64,000 nucleotides of DNA, from the NCBI GenBank assembly GCA_014529385.2, contig CM043943.1, positions 150,879,092-150,943,091 on the forward strand, given 5' to 3'. Below are positions 24,336 to 36,813 of the stretch, one piece after another. This stretch comes from Adiantum capillus-veneris. Taxonomy: Eukaryota > Streptophyta > Polypodiopsida > Polypodiales > Pteridaceae. Position numbers and translations under genes: made by a program. How positions within the stretch are numbered: position 1 is the first letter of the stretch; every line of letters begins with the position of its first letter. Below the pieces are notes generated by a model. That model saw nothing but the letters and a program-made list of their open reading frames with translations, was not told the origin of the DNA and did not search any database.

Positions 24336-26910
24336 TCAGAGTATCTTTCTCCACTTGTGATTCACACACACCATTGTCTCTCTCCACCTTCGTTGACTTT
24401 CACGAGCTCCGGAGTTGTTGTATGCCATTGATCTTTTAGCTTTTTGTTGTTGTAAATGTCTGATGGCTTGTGCTGTTGCTAAATTTGCCCAGACTTCTTT
24501 TGTCTGCATTCGATGAATGATTCTACGATAGAACCATTCAAATAGTTCTCTCAAACTGTTAGCCTTGATTCGAGAGCCACCATGTCGTGTGTGCCTGAAA
24601 TAAGCATTTCTTGCCATGTAATGAGACTTTTCCATCCCTTGGGTATTCCATATTGCCGGGTTCCCATACTTCTGTATAAAATATGGCAAATGATTGAAGA
24701 TGATGTGCTGGATATGAAAACAGATTAGTTAGAATGTTTTACAGTCACATATTTGCACATAAGAGAGAAAGAAATACATGATAATACCATGTAGTGAGTA
24801 ATCTGGGTGTCTATCCATGCTGTCTTGAATGATTTTTTCAGAAGGTTGAGATTTTCCTTGAACTTGTTCATATCACCTTGTGACCAGTCATCTTTGTCGC
24901 ACATCAAAAATAGGATGTCTATTGATCGCCAAACCTCAGCCTTCGCGTTACGAGTAGTTGGTTCGTGGTCTTTGACTGCAATATGTAGCTTTTTCCAGCT
25001 CTGATACTCTACCTTGCTAACATAAGATGTGTTATATATTTTTCCATGTTTTGTTAGCTTTGGATCTCTTGTACCTTGGGGCTTAGATAAAAACCTCCGT
25101 GCCTTCACCCCACCGATGGATGGTTTGCATGGGACATCCTTCTCAGCAGTTGATCTCTTTTCATCCCGCTGGATTTTCACATTGCCACCATGAAGCCCCA
25201 TATCCGACAGTACCATTTCTAAGCACTGCAGGGCTACTTGTCATTCTGCGGAGTTCTTAATCTTCCAAGAAAACCCGATGTATAAGTAGACCAATTTCTC
25301 CACAATTCTACAAAGGGCATGCATTGTACAAATATGGACATTCACAAGTGGTATTTTCAAAACCGGTCGAAAAGCAGGATCCTCAATGTGACGTGTTGGA
25401 GCTTTTCTCCACCACTTTGGGTGCATGACCTTTGCAGGCTCCATGCAGAACAAACACGGTGACTTTGCCATTGCACCCATTCCACAATTATACATGCACT
25501 TTAATGTTTTAAGGTCACCTGCAAGATGCCGCTGAACTTGAAAGTCTCCCCTTCCATCTAGACGTAGTACCTCTCCCTGGTTAGTCTGTCGATCAATCAC
25601 CTCCGGAATATTAGTTCGATGGAACACCCAATATAGAATCTCATGATCTTCTTTCTTTACCTGCAACACAAAATAAATGAGACTTAAGTAGATCTGGACA
25701 TTTGAGCTTACTTGAGAATCTCGCTTACCTCAAACGCACCAAGCCACCATATGTTAGATTCTGATTGAACACTAAAATATAAAGGATCATCACTGGGACA
25801 CTTTGAGAGGGCTCTATTCATTAAAGTAATAGTAACACGCTCTAGCTTTTTCTCTTTAACAAGATCACACTCATCCAGTTTTAACACAAAATGTAATACC
25901 CCACGTGACTCTTCAAATGTGATGTTGTAAAACTCCACCATTCTCTTCTGTAATATCCGCAGGTCCATAAAAATATTTTTGAACTCATCATATGCCATGT
26001 TTGCTCCATGGCCACTGTAAGTTGCTTTAATATGAAAGGGCTGTCCAAGATAGTCTCCCTGTGCCTCGTTAAGCTGAAGCCTCTCTTTCCAAACACTTGA
26101 GGCTGATGGTAGAAGTTTGGATTTTATACCCTTCCTAACAAAGATGGATGAGACAGACTTTTGGATAGCCGAATATCCTCTTTTGCTTACACCAAGTGAA
26201 TCAAGTGTGCCTTGTATCTCTTTTGCAGGCACTGAGTTCTCTGAAATAAAGCGGTCCACTACATTTCGTTGTAGGACCTTAAACTTCTTGTCATGTACTA
26301 TATCTGCTGCCAGGCTTCTACTTATAAGTGGCTTCAATATCTTTCCTATATTGGCTTTGGGGTCAATGTTTTCCTTGTCAGGATAGATTGAATCTCTACA
26401 TGAAGACAATGCATAAGTAAATAACAGAAAATTTGCTTCACTAACACTATTTAGGCACATGAAAACAATGCATAACAAGAAAAAACAAAAAGATTACTTA
26501 ACTAAGACAATGTAGCCAACCAAGAAGCATCACCTTAATTCTTGGATTCTTTTCTTGAGACCTCTTGATGCAACCTGCAATGTTTCAAGATTGCGCAATT
26601 TCTTCTTTCGGATACGACCACCCAAGATGGTGTCCTTCATTTGACAACTTCGCACCTTTCCTTTCAGTTCTTGTACCTCTGTTTTATGTTGCAAAATGGT
26701 AACCTGATCTGTAGAATGTAAATGTGAAAGGCGAACAATCTCACATTGTTGAGCTTGGAGAATGCTCTTGTAAGTTTCAGCTTCTCTTGTAAGTGATTTA
26801 CAATAACCCAGAAGGCCCTTTTCTCCATCACCAGCAAAGGTCAATAAGCTTGTAGGATTGACAAACGGTGGAGACGCATTAGTTATTGGATTCTAAGGGT
26901 AGAGAGAGCC
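24336..26910 (-). pseudogene. DDE-like (RNase H-fold) transposase candidate of element A
   Basis: Four exons on the minus strand: about 26,910-26,534; 26,397-25,732; 25,662-24,788; 24,709-24,336. All junctions have GT-AG and keep frame. The N-terminus (PPFVNPTSLL...GEKGLLGYCK) is followed by a coiled coil. Likely catalytic acids are D in LKLDECDLV, D in LAGDLKTLKCM, and E in WNTQGMEKSHY, with a CxxC-like CLFCM and HICTMHALCRIVEKLV between. The last exon (LPYFIQKYGN...GMEKSHY) resembles the RAG1/Transib C-terminus (HVPEIIERDGS...GNESGNK) in layout. It belongs to a group of uncharacterised eukaryotic proteins I remember with GGDxK and GxEK motifs. In-frame TAG (26893-26895) and TGA (25241-25243) mark decay. 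The superfamily is not settled. Confidence 0.65.
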
Positions 26911-27353
26911 TCTCGTCCAGATATCTATGTGTTTAGCTCCTTGAGCTCTGAGCGTGTCTATGGAAGCGGGAGGTATATGTGTGTTTGTTTTACTGCGCTT
27001 AATCAATGGTTGGTACTCATTGTCCAAATCAATGTGAAGGTGATATTTGGCTCATTTCTGGGTAACATTTGTGCCATTTGAGGAGTGCGCCATTAGCCAA
27101 ATGTGCAGGTTTAATGGAAAGTGAATAGCGGCTGCCGATTCGTCCCTCCATGTTAGCCTCATTCCCTCCATATTGACGAGGTTCATTCAATGCAACTGAA
27201 AAGAGGATTATCCCTCAATCACTACGAACGAATGTTCAGAAGAGTAAGGAATCTACTTAAAGTACACTTTTTGAAGTTTTACTATGAAAGACCCAGCTCT
27301 TTTATTTGCCATTTTTTCTAGAGAGAGAGTGCAAAAAATACATTTTCTTAGAA

Positions 27354-27386
27354 GGCCCTCCAAATGACCTCCGAAATTTCCTAATG
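27354..27386 (-). repeat. Right terminal inverted repeat of element A
   Basis: Reads GGCCCTCC...TTTCCTAATG on the plus strand and is the inverted partner of 15648-15680. Satellite II resumes at the next base in the correct phase. Confidence 0.93.
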
Positions 27387-27890
27387 AGGCTTTGGTTTCA
27401 AGGTCCACCACTTGTCCAACCTTGCTTCCATTAAAGAAATGAGGGGCTACGTAAACATTGGCAAGCAAGGTAGAAAGGTCCTAAGGTATTTCACCTTGGA
27501 TATTGGGCATTATAACTAGGTCCACCACTTGTCCAAGCTATGCTCTGATATAGAAAGGGGATTTTCGTTTCAAGGTCCACCACGTGTTCAACCTTGCAAG
27601 ACTCAAGGGATACTTGGACATTGGAAAGCATAGTCCTATAGTAGTTGATAGGTGGCAGTGGGTATAACAACTAGGTCCAACCTATGCTCTCATATAGCAA
27701 AGAGGCTTTGGTTTCAAGGTCCACCACTTGTCCAACCTTGCTTCCATTAAAGAAATGAGGGGCTACGTAAACATTGGCAAGCAAGGTAGAAAGGTCCTAA
27801 GGTATTTCACCTTGGATATTGGGCATTATAACTAGGTCCACCACTTGTCCAAGCTATGCTCTGATATAGAAAGGGGATTTTCGTTTCAGA
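27387..27890. repeat. Satellite II, right part
   Basis: Continues the array cut by element A in exact phase, with two units (GGCATTATAACTAGGTCC near 27,505 and 27,824). It ends at about 27,890 in ...TTTTCGTTTCA, where the DUF7869-type element begins. Confidence 0.9.
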
Positions 27891-27899
27891 GGGTCCTTT

Positions 27900-30697
27900 T
27901 AAAAGATGACACAATGATGCAAACCATGAATGAAGGGACCATCTTATATTTCCACATGATTATGTCAACTTTTAGGAACTTTGGGTATTGAAAGAGAAAA
28001 TGCAAGCATTGATGATGTGGTTGAAGTGGGTAGCATCACTTTGCTAAAGTGGCCCATCAAGCAGACAACAATGTTGAATGGGAGCCCATTGTAACGATTT
28101 GTTCCTGTTGATGGCATGCATGCTACATATGAGGATGTATCCAACGATGACAATGTTGGAAAAAAACTTGACGGGAGTAATGTTGTCCAGTTGTCAAGGA
28201 AGAGACGATACACTTTCATGAACACGACTCAAAAATCAAAAGCAGCACCAGCTTCGACTTTTTACCTTTCAAACAAATCAAGTCAAAGGGTATCATGCAT
28301 TGATTGTTGTGCACAAAAATGTTGTCAGTTTGCAGATCATGATATGGTGACAAGGTTACGACAACAATTTTGGGGAGAGTCTCAAAAATCACGCACTAAT
28401 TATGTTTATGATGTTCTTTCTATATGTTATCAGAAAGATGAGAAGTCACGATATCAAGTCAGGCTAAATGGCTCTAATGTTTGTTGTAGAGCATGGTATG
28501 AGCTACATGGAATACCAAAGACATCATTTTATCGATACAAGGAGAACTTTGAAAATGGTGTGCGCCAATATGTACATGGGAACACATGTACATTGAGAAG
28601 GGGACTTCAACATACTAGTTTGGCAAGAGCACTACTAAATGAGTTTGTGGAAAACAACTCTGAGAAGATGCCACATAGAAGTAGAACACTGCTAGATGGC
28701 TCAAGAGAGACTCAATTGGTGATTCCATCAACATACAAACAAGTGGATATTTTATGTGAAATAACACGACACTTGACCAAATGGGCTATGAGAAGAAGCT
28801 ATCCCAATCTTCTTTTGGTAGAATTTGGAACAAAGAGTACCCACATGTCACTTTAACAAAGACGAGTGAGTTCTCTAAGTGCAATATTTGTAGCTCAATG
28901 AAGGAAAGGTTAGAAGCTAAACCTTCTCTTGAAGAGAGAGCTCTTCTCTTGAGGGAGAGAGAAGTTCACATGGCACAACAAAAGAGTTGCAGAAGCCTAT
29001 ATTATGCATGGCGCACGTATTCAGAAACTCAACCACAAAAATATGTATGCATAATCCATGATAAGATGGATCAAAAGAAGATTGCCATTCCTAGATTATG
29101 CATTGTTCCTAAGGGTGTGGATCCAAGATATAATCTGTAGGTGGCATTTATTGGCATGATCACTCATGGACATGGAGAAGGTCATTACCGACACTTTGTC
29201 TTGAATGGTTTGTGGCCAGCTGATCCAAATCTTACAATTGGCTCAATTGCTAATTGTTTACATAGCCTAGAGAGGATAGATAAGCATCCTCTTGGTGATC
29301 TAGTAACAAATGGACTTCCAAGGAGCAATATTTCACTACTACATGCTTTGAACTCAAGGGATGCTTTGGACTACCATAACTTGAGTGATGGAAAAGAGCC
29401 CATTGTGCAGTCAGAAATTGCAGAAGAGGAATTGGGGTCAACATTTCGGAGGTTGCCAGAGATCTTGTTGCTACAATTGGATAATTGTGCAGGAGAAAAC
29501 AAAAATCGATACTTATTTGCCTATTTGTCAATGCTTGTTGCAAGGGGTGTTTTCAAAACCATCCAACTGGGATTTTTAGTGGTTGGGCATACACATGAGG
29601 ACATAGACGCCATGTTTAGTAGGTTTTTAGAGAAGTTGAGAGTTGCAAAAACCTATACTTTGCCACATTTGATGGATACATTACGAAACAGCTCATCTTC
29701 ATCTCCAGCTCCATTTTTTCTCACAAAGATCCCCGATTTCAAGCAATATTGTGATGGCTATCTTTGTGATGGACAAGACATACTTGTTGGACATTCCAAA
29801 CCGCTTCAATTCAGGTTCTTTATGTAGGATGAGACACCAAAGATACAATATAAGGCACATGTAGGTGTATCAAGTTGGAGTGGAAGTATTCGCCTTTGGA
29901 AAAGAGACACAGAAGGCAAGCCAATGTTACCACATGGAGATCCACCTCTAGTACAAATGGCCGAGTATGTCAAGGCCCACGAAGAAGTCATTTTGGGGCT
30001 AAAGAACTATATAAAATTTTGGAAAAATTTAGGGAATGGTTCAAGTATTCCGTGATATTATAGACCCATGATAGATTATTGGAGTAAGGTAATTGAAGAG
30101 ATTGGAAAAGAAATCATATCAGAGGGAGTCTTGTATGAAATATTTTTGCCAAAAACTCAAGAATATTCTCACCTACAAAGCACTACAATGAATTTGCAAC
30201 AAGAGGCAGAAAGATTCCTAGGCCTTGAAGAGTTGAAAGATCATTTTTGTGGGCCTCAACGAGATAGGCCAAGGGAAGAGTTTGACCCCATGTCTGATGT
30301 GCACCAAGGTGACTTTCTTATGCTTGTTCCGAGTGAAACATAAATCTATCCAGTGTGGCTTGCAATGGCTTTATCTGACATTGAGAATGAGCCTACATCA
30401 CCAAACTACAGAAAACTGTTGATTCAATATTGGGCACCTTGCGCGAGAAAAAGTGGGATGACAGATACTCAAGCTTACAGTAATTGTTGGAAGGGTTATT
30501 GGGCTATCAACTATAAGGACCCACAAGTGTGGGAAACTGTAGATGCAATTGTTTGGTCCTGGAGACCCAACAAAGAAGGACCATTTTCTAGAATAAAGAT
30601 TCCAGAAAGGCATGCTCTAAAAGCCAAAGAAGGCCTCACTCGTGCACATCAACCACACTTGGATCAAAGTTCAAATATGGTATCAAATGTGGAGTAG
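27900..30697 (+). pseudogene. DUF7869-type transposon protein, decayed
   Basis: Translatable in pieces: 28,116-28,856, 28,781-29,140, 29,141-29,827 and 30,068-30,697, with shifts and stops between (for example TAG at 29,138 and TAA near 30,341). The first part has a Cys-rich stretch and a region with YELHGIPKTSFYRYKE. The core has CIIHDKMDQKK, then LLLQLDNCAGENKNRY and VVGHTHEDIDAMFSRF, the signature of the DUF7869 family common in repetitive eukaryotic sequences. This is a probable DDE-type transposase with the three acids near HDKMD, LDN and HED. The C-terminal part (VWETVDAIVWSW) is shared by relatives. A more decayed paralogue is at 60,740-61,740. A frame upstream of 28,116 (LNGSPL...FVPVDGMH) is also conserved with that copy, so the gene began further left. 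Confidence 0.75.
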
Positions 30698-30699
30698 AA

Positions 30700-31421
30700 T
30701 TATGTGGAGCTTCTATTGTGACTATACTAGTCAATTTGTAAACAAAATCTTTTTTGTATCTTCCTTTGTTTTATGTAATTCGTAGTTATTATTCAAATCC
30801 ATGTGTTGTACATCCTCTTGACTTTTGGTGTTTATCAACACCACAATCCTATGAGATTTTCACTTTATTTACTAACCACACACCTCAGTTTTTCCCACTT
30901 TAAGTGGAAAATTCCCAAATTACATGAATTTAGTCGATTTGGAGATTCCCATAATGTGAGATTTTTACCAAAATACCTAATATGGTCTTGAAAGGGAAAT
31001 GACATCAAAAATGCAGGCAATATTTCCTTTTCTTTGCTCAGAACAACCTAGTACAACCAGCCTCGTCAGCACAACCTCGACGGGCACAAAAAGCTGATCA
31101 CGACAACCCTTGTTGGTACCGTTGCCAGGAATTGGTCTTTCCTCTTCTTGCCTTCATTGTTGAAGCACGCATGCATGCACGCGATCTCCTTTCTCTCGAG
31201 TTCTTGTCACTCAAAAGCACCCCCTCGTCGGGCTTGCTTCACCCTCGACAGAGCAAAGGAAGAAGACCATCGAGAAGCTTCGCTTCGTTGCTTAGAAACC
31301 CCCCCAAAAAAACCCTTCTTCCTCCTCCTCCCCTCCAAAGCAAAAAAATAACTCCCACTTTTTTCACTCACAAGGATGCAACGATGGCGCCGTCGTTGCC
31401 CTCCTCCTCTTTCAACCCCTT
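30700..31421. other. Non-coding interval with possible retroelement primer site
   Basis: No gene. TTGGTACCGTTGCCAGGAA at about 31,113-31,131 resembles the tRNA-Asp primer site used by some plant gypsy elements (TGGCGCCGTTGCCGGGGA). Part of an old LTR element may therefore lie here, cut by element B. Short overlapping ORFs at 31,132-31,488 have no recognisable content. Confidence 0.35.
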
Positions 31422-31453
31422 CATTAGGAAAAATATGGACTCTCCTTGGGCCT
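31422..31453 (+). repeat. Left terminal inverted repeat of element B
   Basis: Begins CATTAGGAAAAATATGGACT and ends TTGGGCCT. Pairs with 41279-41310 with one mismatch (T versus A at position 25). Confidence 0.9.
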
Positions 31454-32169
31454 TTTTGATTAGTGAAGGCTTAAGGGAGAACCAATGAGAGGGCTCTTGG
31501 GATGTCACATAGAGGGGGAGGAATGGTAGGGGTGCAGCCTAATTGTCTCCCTCTTCAATGCTTGGTTCTTAGAGAGAGGTGGGAGGTAAGCTGGGGGGGG
31601 GGGTAAATAGGAGGAAAGAGGTGTCATAAAAGAGGGAGGGACCCCCCAAAAAAGAAACGCGCATGCTTAAAAACCCTTAAAAAATGAATTTTTTTAAAAG
31701 TTTCAAAATTGACTCATTTGCCTCCAAAACTGTCCCAAAACATAAACTAACTAAAAAAAGTCAATTTTTCCCCCGAAAATCTAGTTTTCTCTCTCTCCCT
31801 CACTACTTTTCTCTCCCACACTCTCCCTCTTCTCCCTCCTCCCATTCTCTCTCTATAGTCAAGGCAGCCATAGCAAAAAGCTTTCCACCACTCTCTTCCT
31901 CTCTCCATAGCTCCCCCTTCTTTCACACCTCCATCAACCCTCTACAGTCCCATAGCCCACAACTCCAATATCCTCTCTACCTCTCACTCCTCCCATCTTT
32001 CTCTATCTCCACTGTCAAAGCCACCATAGGCAGCTCACCTCACCCTCCCCTCATCTCCTCATTCTCTCTCCACAGTACCCACACAGAATAGCCCACAACC
32101 TTGCCCACTTCTCTCCCTCACCTTCCTCCCACCCATTTCAAATGCCTTCCTAAGCCCAACTTCCCAAGC

Positions 32170-33501
32170 ATGTCCACCGCTAACACGCAAAGACGGTCCA
32201 AACCAGAGATAGAGGAGATTGTGTTTCACAACACAAAAAATTCAGAGGGGGGATGGATCCCGCAGGTATGCAAGAAGGGTTCATGGGTCTACATGCAACT
32301 ATCACATGATGGACCTCATCGCGTACGATGTCGAGGCGTATTGGAACGTCATTGGAAGGGAAGACTATCGGCATTCAAAGAAACCAAGTCCAGAATGGTG
32401 GCCATCGTGCAACACGTGTACAGTGCAGCTGAGATCCACCAAGAGAGCTTCAACTCAATTTGCACCTCATTGTAAGTCCTCATGGTTTACCTATCCCATG
32501 CATATGTCATTTTTATGTTTATGTGATCATTATGTTTGACTAAGGGCATTTGTAAAGATGTTTTTCCATCCAGCTTAGTTGAGGAGCAGCCGCTTGAGTG
32601 CCTCTCGGGCACGTTCATGGTTGTGCATGCTCACATTGGGGAGCTTATGTTTCCTAATGTCTCATTGAAAAAACTTACCGAGTAGCAAATATTCATATAC
32701 TCCCACAAGTACGTGGTGCCGAAGTCAAGCCAAAGCTATGGTAGGTTAGAAGCCGTGGAGACACCATCATTGCAGAGTGCATAATGGCCAACTCCAGACC
32801 ATTGGGCCTTGCTTTCTTTCAAGCGCAAGGTGATGCAAGATTTCCAAGGGTCCCTAAAGTTTGGTAAGTAAACTAGATCGGTGGGTCTCAGTTGGCATTG
32901 TCCCATTCATTTGTTTGTGCATGCATTCCGCTCTCTGCCGATTGTAGAAACACCAACAATGTTTGTTTTCAAATAAGTTGACATAGATGCAATGGACACC
33001 ATTCTAGGTGTCAATTGGGGCTATGTTGATGGTTTGCATGATGGTGACCGTTACAAGTGCAATGTGTCCCCCACATAGCTTTGCCTTCGGTATTTGAAAG
33101 CAAGGTGCACCTTGTATGCACGGTTTAGCTACTAGAGGTGGATGCACAAACGTGGAAAATGGATACCCTTGCAACTGACAGCCGAAGAGTTTCAATCCTT
33201 TGAAATTTGTGTCCGCATGCCCAATAATGAGGTGGAGGTGGTTGCAGTGAATCCGCATTGGACTCTTGCCAATCTTCGGGAACACTTTTTCATAATGGGA
33301 TTCGAGGATGTCGGCAATGCAAGTTTCAAACTGGAACAACGCAAGGTCTGCTTTGTGCTTGCTTAGCTACCTTTTCTTATTTTTTGTGGGTATTTTTATT
33401 TTGATTGCCCATTTTTTGGTTGTGTAGATTGGAAGGCGGATGGAGGCCACTATGCTTGTTTACAAAGATTGGGCTACAGACGAAATCATCTTGTCTAAGT
33501 G
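32170..33501 (+). pseudogene. BAH-like / ubiquitin-like protein of element B (broken)
   Basis: First exon from ATG 32170, ending CACCTCATT before GTAAGTCC at about 32,472. The acceptor TTTTCCATCCAG near 32,574 restores the frame to LVEEQPLECLSGTFMVVHAHIG. This matches VECIIGPFRVVHAHIG in element A. KGSWVYMQL and IVQHVYSAAEI in exon 1 match KGSWVLMQP and VQHVFTHPEV. In-frame stops occur in LTE-stop-QIFIYSHKY, before WPTPDHWA, and twice near 33,078-33,138. The C-terminal ubiquitin-like part (LANLREHFFIMGF, FKLEQRK, then IGRRMEATMLVYKDW after an intron at about 33,347-33,427) ends at 33,501. The gene is homologous to 16,002-17,422 throughout but clearly inactive. Confidence 0.65.
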
Positions 33502-33736
33502 AATTGGCTTGTAACTTTAATCGTTTATATATTGGATATTTTATTTAAGATTTTGAAATTTTTTTAAGGTGTTGTACTTGAGTTTTAAGGTGGTGTAGAT
33601 TTATTTTTAAAATGAATATTTTTAATTTTTTTCGAGATGGAATATGTCTATATAAGGGGGACCACCTCCTCATTTCCCCATTTTCATCCCAGCATTGCAG
33701 AGAGACCTAGCATACCCAATCACGCAAAGAGAAGAC

Positions 33737-35299
33737 ATGGCTGCTACTAGTGCTTTAGATGCATTCCTTACTGAGGTTGGGCATGCAAATCGCCCTGAGC
33801 TTCAAGCATTTTTCACAACCCAACCCGATTTGGAAACCACCTTGAACCTCCACTCTCAATCTCTTGAGCACATTACTTCATACATTTCCACGTGCATGGG
33901 GAGATTCATTGTTGAGTTACCAAACCCGCAAGGGAAATGGGTCCTTGAGGGCCTTCTCCGCCACATCTACCAAGGGGACATGCCATTTCATCAACGGCTT
34001 GCACGCTTTGCCACCATAACACAACCCGCCGGACAATATGTGCGGCTTGAAGCTGATGATGTGCGAGAAATGCGTAAGGGAAGGATCGAAAACACTTTTT
34101 TCTTTGTTCAGGCCATAATGATCTTCCTCCTTCACGAGTGCCCAGCAGGCCCTGATGTAGTGCTACCACACTTGAAGATCGGCGGGTTACTGGCTGATGT
34201 GAAGGACCCCAAGCCCTCGGCCATTGACACATCCGGAGAGGAGAGGACGCTTGCCTTGACCTACCCTGTAGGGATTCAAGGCCTCTTGGATGCCTCTCCA
34301 TCTGTCGGTTCATCCTCGGGACCGCCAGAAGGAACCACCACTCGGGATGCCATCCCTGAGGTAGAGATTACCCGCTTCTCCTCCATTGTAGTGGGTGGGT
34401 ATGAGTTTGTGTTTATGCACGATATGGATAAATCGTTTGAGCTTCGCATGGATGAGTGTTTTGCATCTTCGATGCCCATGGCAAGTTTGAGGTTGATACC
34501 ACCACCTCCCATGACGATAATCTCCTACTGCCCATGGGGAATACTTTGGCGGACACAGTGGCGATCGCACAAGCTGAGGTGGCAGCAGCGGCCGAGCAGG
34601 CCAAGGTCTCTGAGGAGGAGTTTGTGGCCGTGCAAGCCATGTTTTTGGCTAAACGCGCAAGAGTGGATTCACCATCACCTGCTGCAACACCTGTTTTGCT
34701 TGATCCAAAGGGGAAGTCAAGTGTGATATTTACTTGCACCTAGATGCTGATGAGGAGGATCGTAGACAAGAGGTATAGATGCTCACTTACATTTGATTGT
34801 TACAAATGATTTTGTCAATGTTATATCATAATTCTGTGCCATATCTCACAAAACCTATGTTTTGCACGATGTTTTGGAGGTTGACGCCTGGGCGCAATGG
34901 TCAGGGGAGAGGAGGACGCCGTTCGGACCTCAAGCGGCACTTGCTCACTACCTCAGCACACTTCCGACTGGTGTCGTGGTGTTTGTGCATGCCGACCACT
35001 CTCCCAATGGTCGCTACAACATTTTTGCTCTCCGTTCACTCTCCAAGGCGTTGTGCTTAACAACCCTTGCCCAATCGGCCAACCTTGTAATGCTTGTAAA
35101 GAAAGATTTTGCAATATCCACTTTTGGTGTTAACTTTCGCGGGTGCCTTATCGCCCATTTCGGCATGAACTAAGCTGTAGGGGTTAATAACACCCAAGAA
35201 ATCACAACCACTTTACTTAACAGGGAGCCACCCCAAAAGGCCAAGCGCCAAAAAATTGTAATTCGAAAGATCCTAAAGCAAAAGCCGGATATCATGTAA
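33737..35299 (+). pseudogene. Protein X of element B
   Basis: ATG at 33737, the start of MAATSALDAFL. It is open to about 34,465, where a frameshift moves to the frame of FDAHGKFEVDTTT, and a second shift occurs near 34,710. An intron follows (donor GAG then GTATAG at about 34,773, acceptor TTTTGGAG near 34,879) and leads to VDAWAQWSGERR...QAALAHYLSTL. An in-frame TAA at 35,171-35,173 is followed by open sequence ending in a basic tail (KAKRQKIVIRKILKQKP) at 35,299. It aligns with protein X of element A in N-terminal helices, the FMHD block and the C-terminal globular block. No known domain recognised. Confidence 0.55.
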
Positions 35300-35454
35300 A
35301 GCATTGATTTCTTTAATGAAACTACTTTTTGGTGTCTACGACTCTCTTACTTGCAAGTTTTTGAATTTCTTATATGTTTGGCTTCCATTGTGTATGAGAA
35401 GCACCATAATTTCTGATATGACTACTAAAGGGTTTGGCAGGCCTTAAAATTAAT

Positions 35455-36060
35455 AAAATGCATACTTTGTTATATGCTAGGCTTCCAAAGCTATTGATGT
35501 GCCTACTTAAGGGCTTGGAAGGCCCTAAAATGGGCTGCCACAAGGGCGCGCATTTGGGCCTTCCATCAGCAAATGAAAGGGGCAAATGCGCACCCTTGTG
35601 GCACCTCATATTGGAGCATGTAAACCCCATTTAGGAGCATACCCAGGTACATTACATGTGCAAAACCCAAAGACAAGAGATAAATATGTTCTGGCAGCTC
35701 ATTTGGGGTAATCTCAAGCTATCTTGTACTAGAGCCAGATACTTAAAGTTGTTATATGTTAGGCTTCCAAAGTTATTGGATTGCCTACTGAATGGCTTGG
35801 AAGGCCCCAAAATGGGCTGCCACAAGGGCGCGTATTTGGGCCTTCCATCAGCAAATGAAAGGGGAAAATGCACGCCCTTGTGGTAGCTCATTTTGGAGCA
35901 TGTAAAGCCCATTTAGGAGCAAACCCAGGTACATTACATGTGCAAAACCCAAAGACAAGAGATTAATATGTTTTGGATGCTCATTTGGGGTAATCTTAAG
36001 CCCATCTTGGACTAGACCCAGATACTTAAAGTTGTAATAACAAATCACAAGAGGAAACTA
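35455..36060. repeat. Tandem duplication of about 297 bp with internal hairpins
   Basis: Two direct copies (about 35,455-35,750 and 35,751-36,045). Each contains an inverted repeat of the form GCCACAAGGGCGCGCATTT ... AAATGCGCACCCTTGTGGC (about 35,539-35,605 and 35,818-35,885). A third, partial arm is near 36,268. The duplication lies between the 3' ends of the converging protein X and H3 genes. Confidence 0.7.
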
Positions 36061-36529
36061 CGTGGCAATCTCTAGCCCATTTTGGAGTATAGGACTGAAT
36101 TCATAGATGCAATAACCATCCTCCAAAATTTCTATGCTACATGGACTAAGGGGGGATGATTTCCAGATGCATCTATGCTAATTGAAGCATTGAAGCAAAA
36201 AAAATATCCTTATTGCTTGTTAAAATTTTCTGGAAACCATTGGAAAGGGTTTGGAATGCCCTAGAAAAGGCTGCCACAAGGGCGCACATTTTGTCCATCC
36301 ATATGCCTCTGGAAGCCCCAAATGCGGCATTCCAAGCCATTTTCAAGACTTTATAAATGCTTTTGCCATGCAATAGTGAGTTTTCCCTTGCTTCAATGCT
36401 TCACATAGCATGGATGCATCAGGAAGTGCATGCCCCACTTAGCCAAGGTGCTTAACATAGGCAAGTTTCCACAATAACAAGCTAATGGCTACATACATAC
36501 AATAGAAGGTAAACAAAACTTGGACCAGT

Positions 36530-36780
36530 GCTACATCGCATGGTACAGAATTAAAGCAATACAATGCGCAGTGGGGTATACAATAAAAGACGCCTATATT
36601 CCAATTCTTCCCAATGGTACAATGCTACATCGCATGGTACAGAATTAAAGCAATACAATGCGCAGTGGGGTATACAATAAAATACGCTTATATTCAAATT
36701 CTTCCCAATACAATGCATAGAGTGTGGTATACAATCAAAAGACACTTGTATTCAAATTCTTCCCAATCTTGGAAGTTCCG
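36530..36780. repeat. Short tandem repeat downstream of the element B H3 gene
   Basis: CATGGTACAGAATTAAAGCAATACAATGCGCAG recurs about 100 bases apart (near 36,539 and 36,634), with a third degenerate unit. No gene seen. Confidence 0.6.
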
Positions 36781-36813
36781 TAAATACAAAAAGGTTTGAT
36801 GCCTAAGTACAAG

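Noticed and set aside
24336-26910. Calling the transposase Transib or RAG1
   Set aside because: Layout is similar, but the second acid context and spacing differ; left as an unnamed DDE-like candidate.
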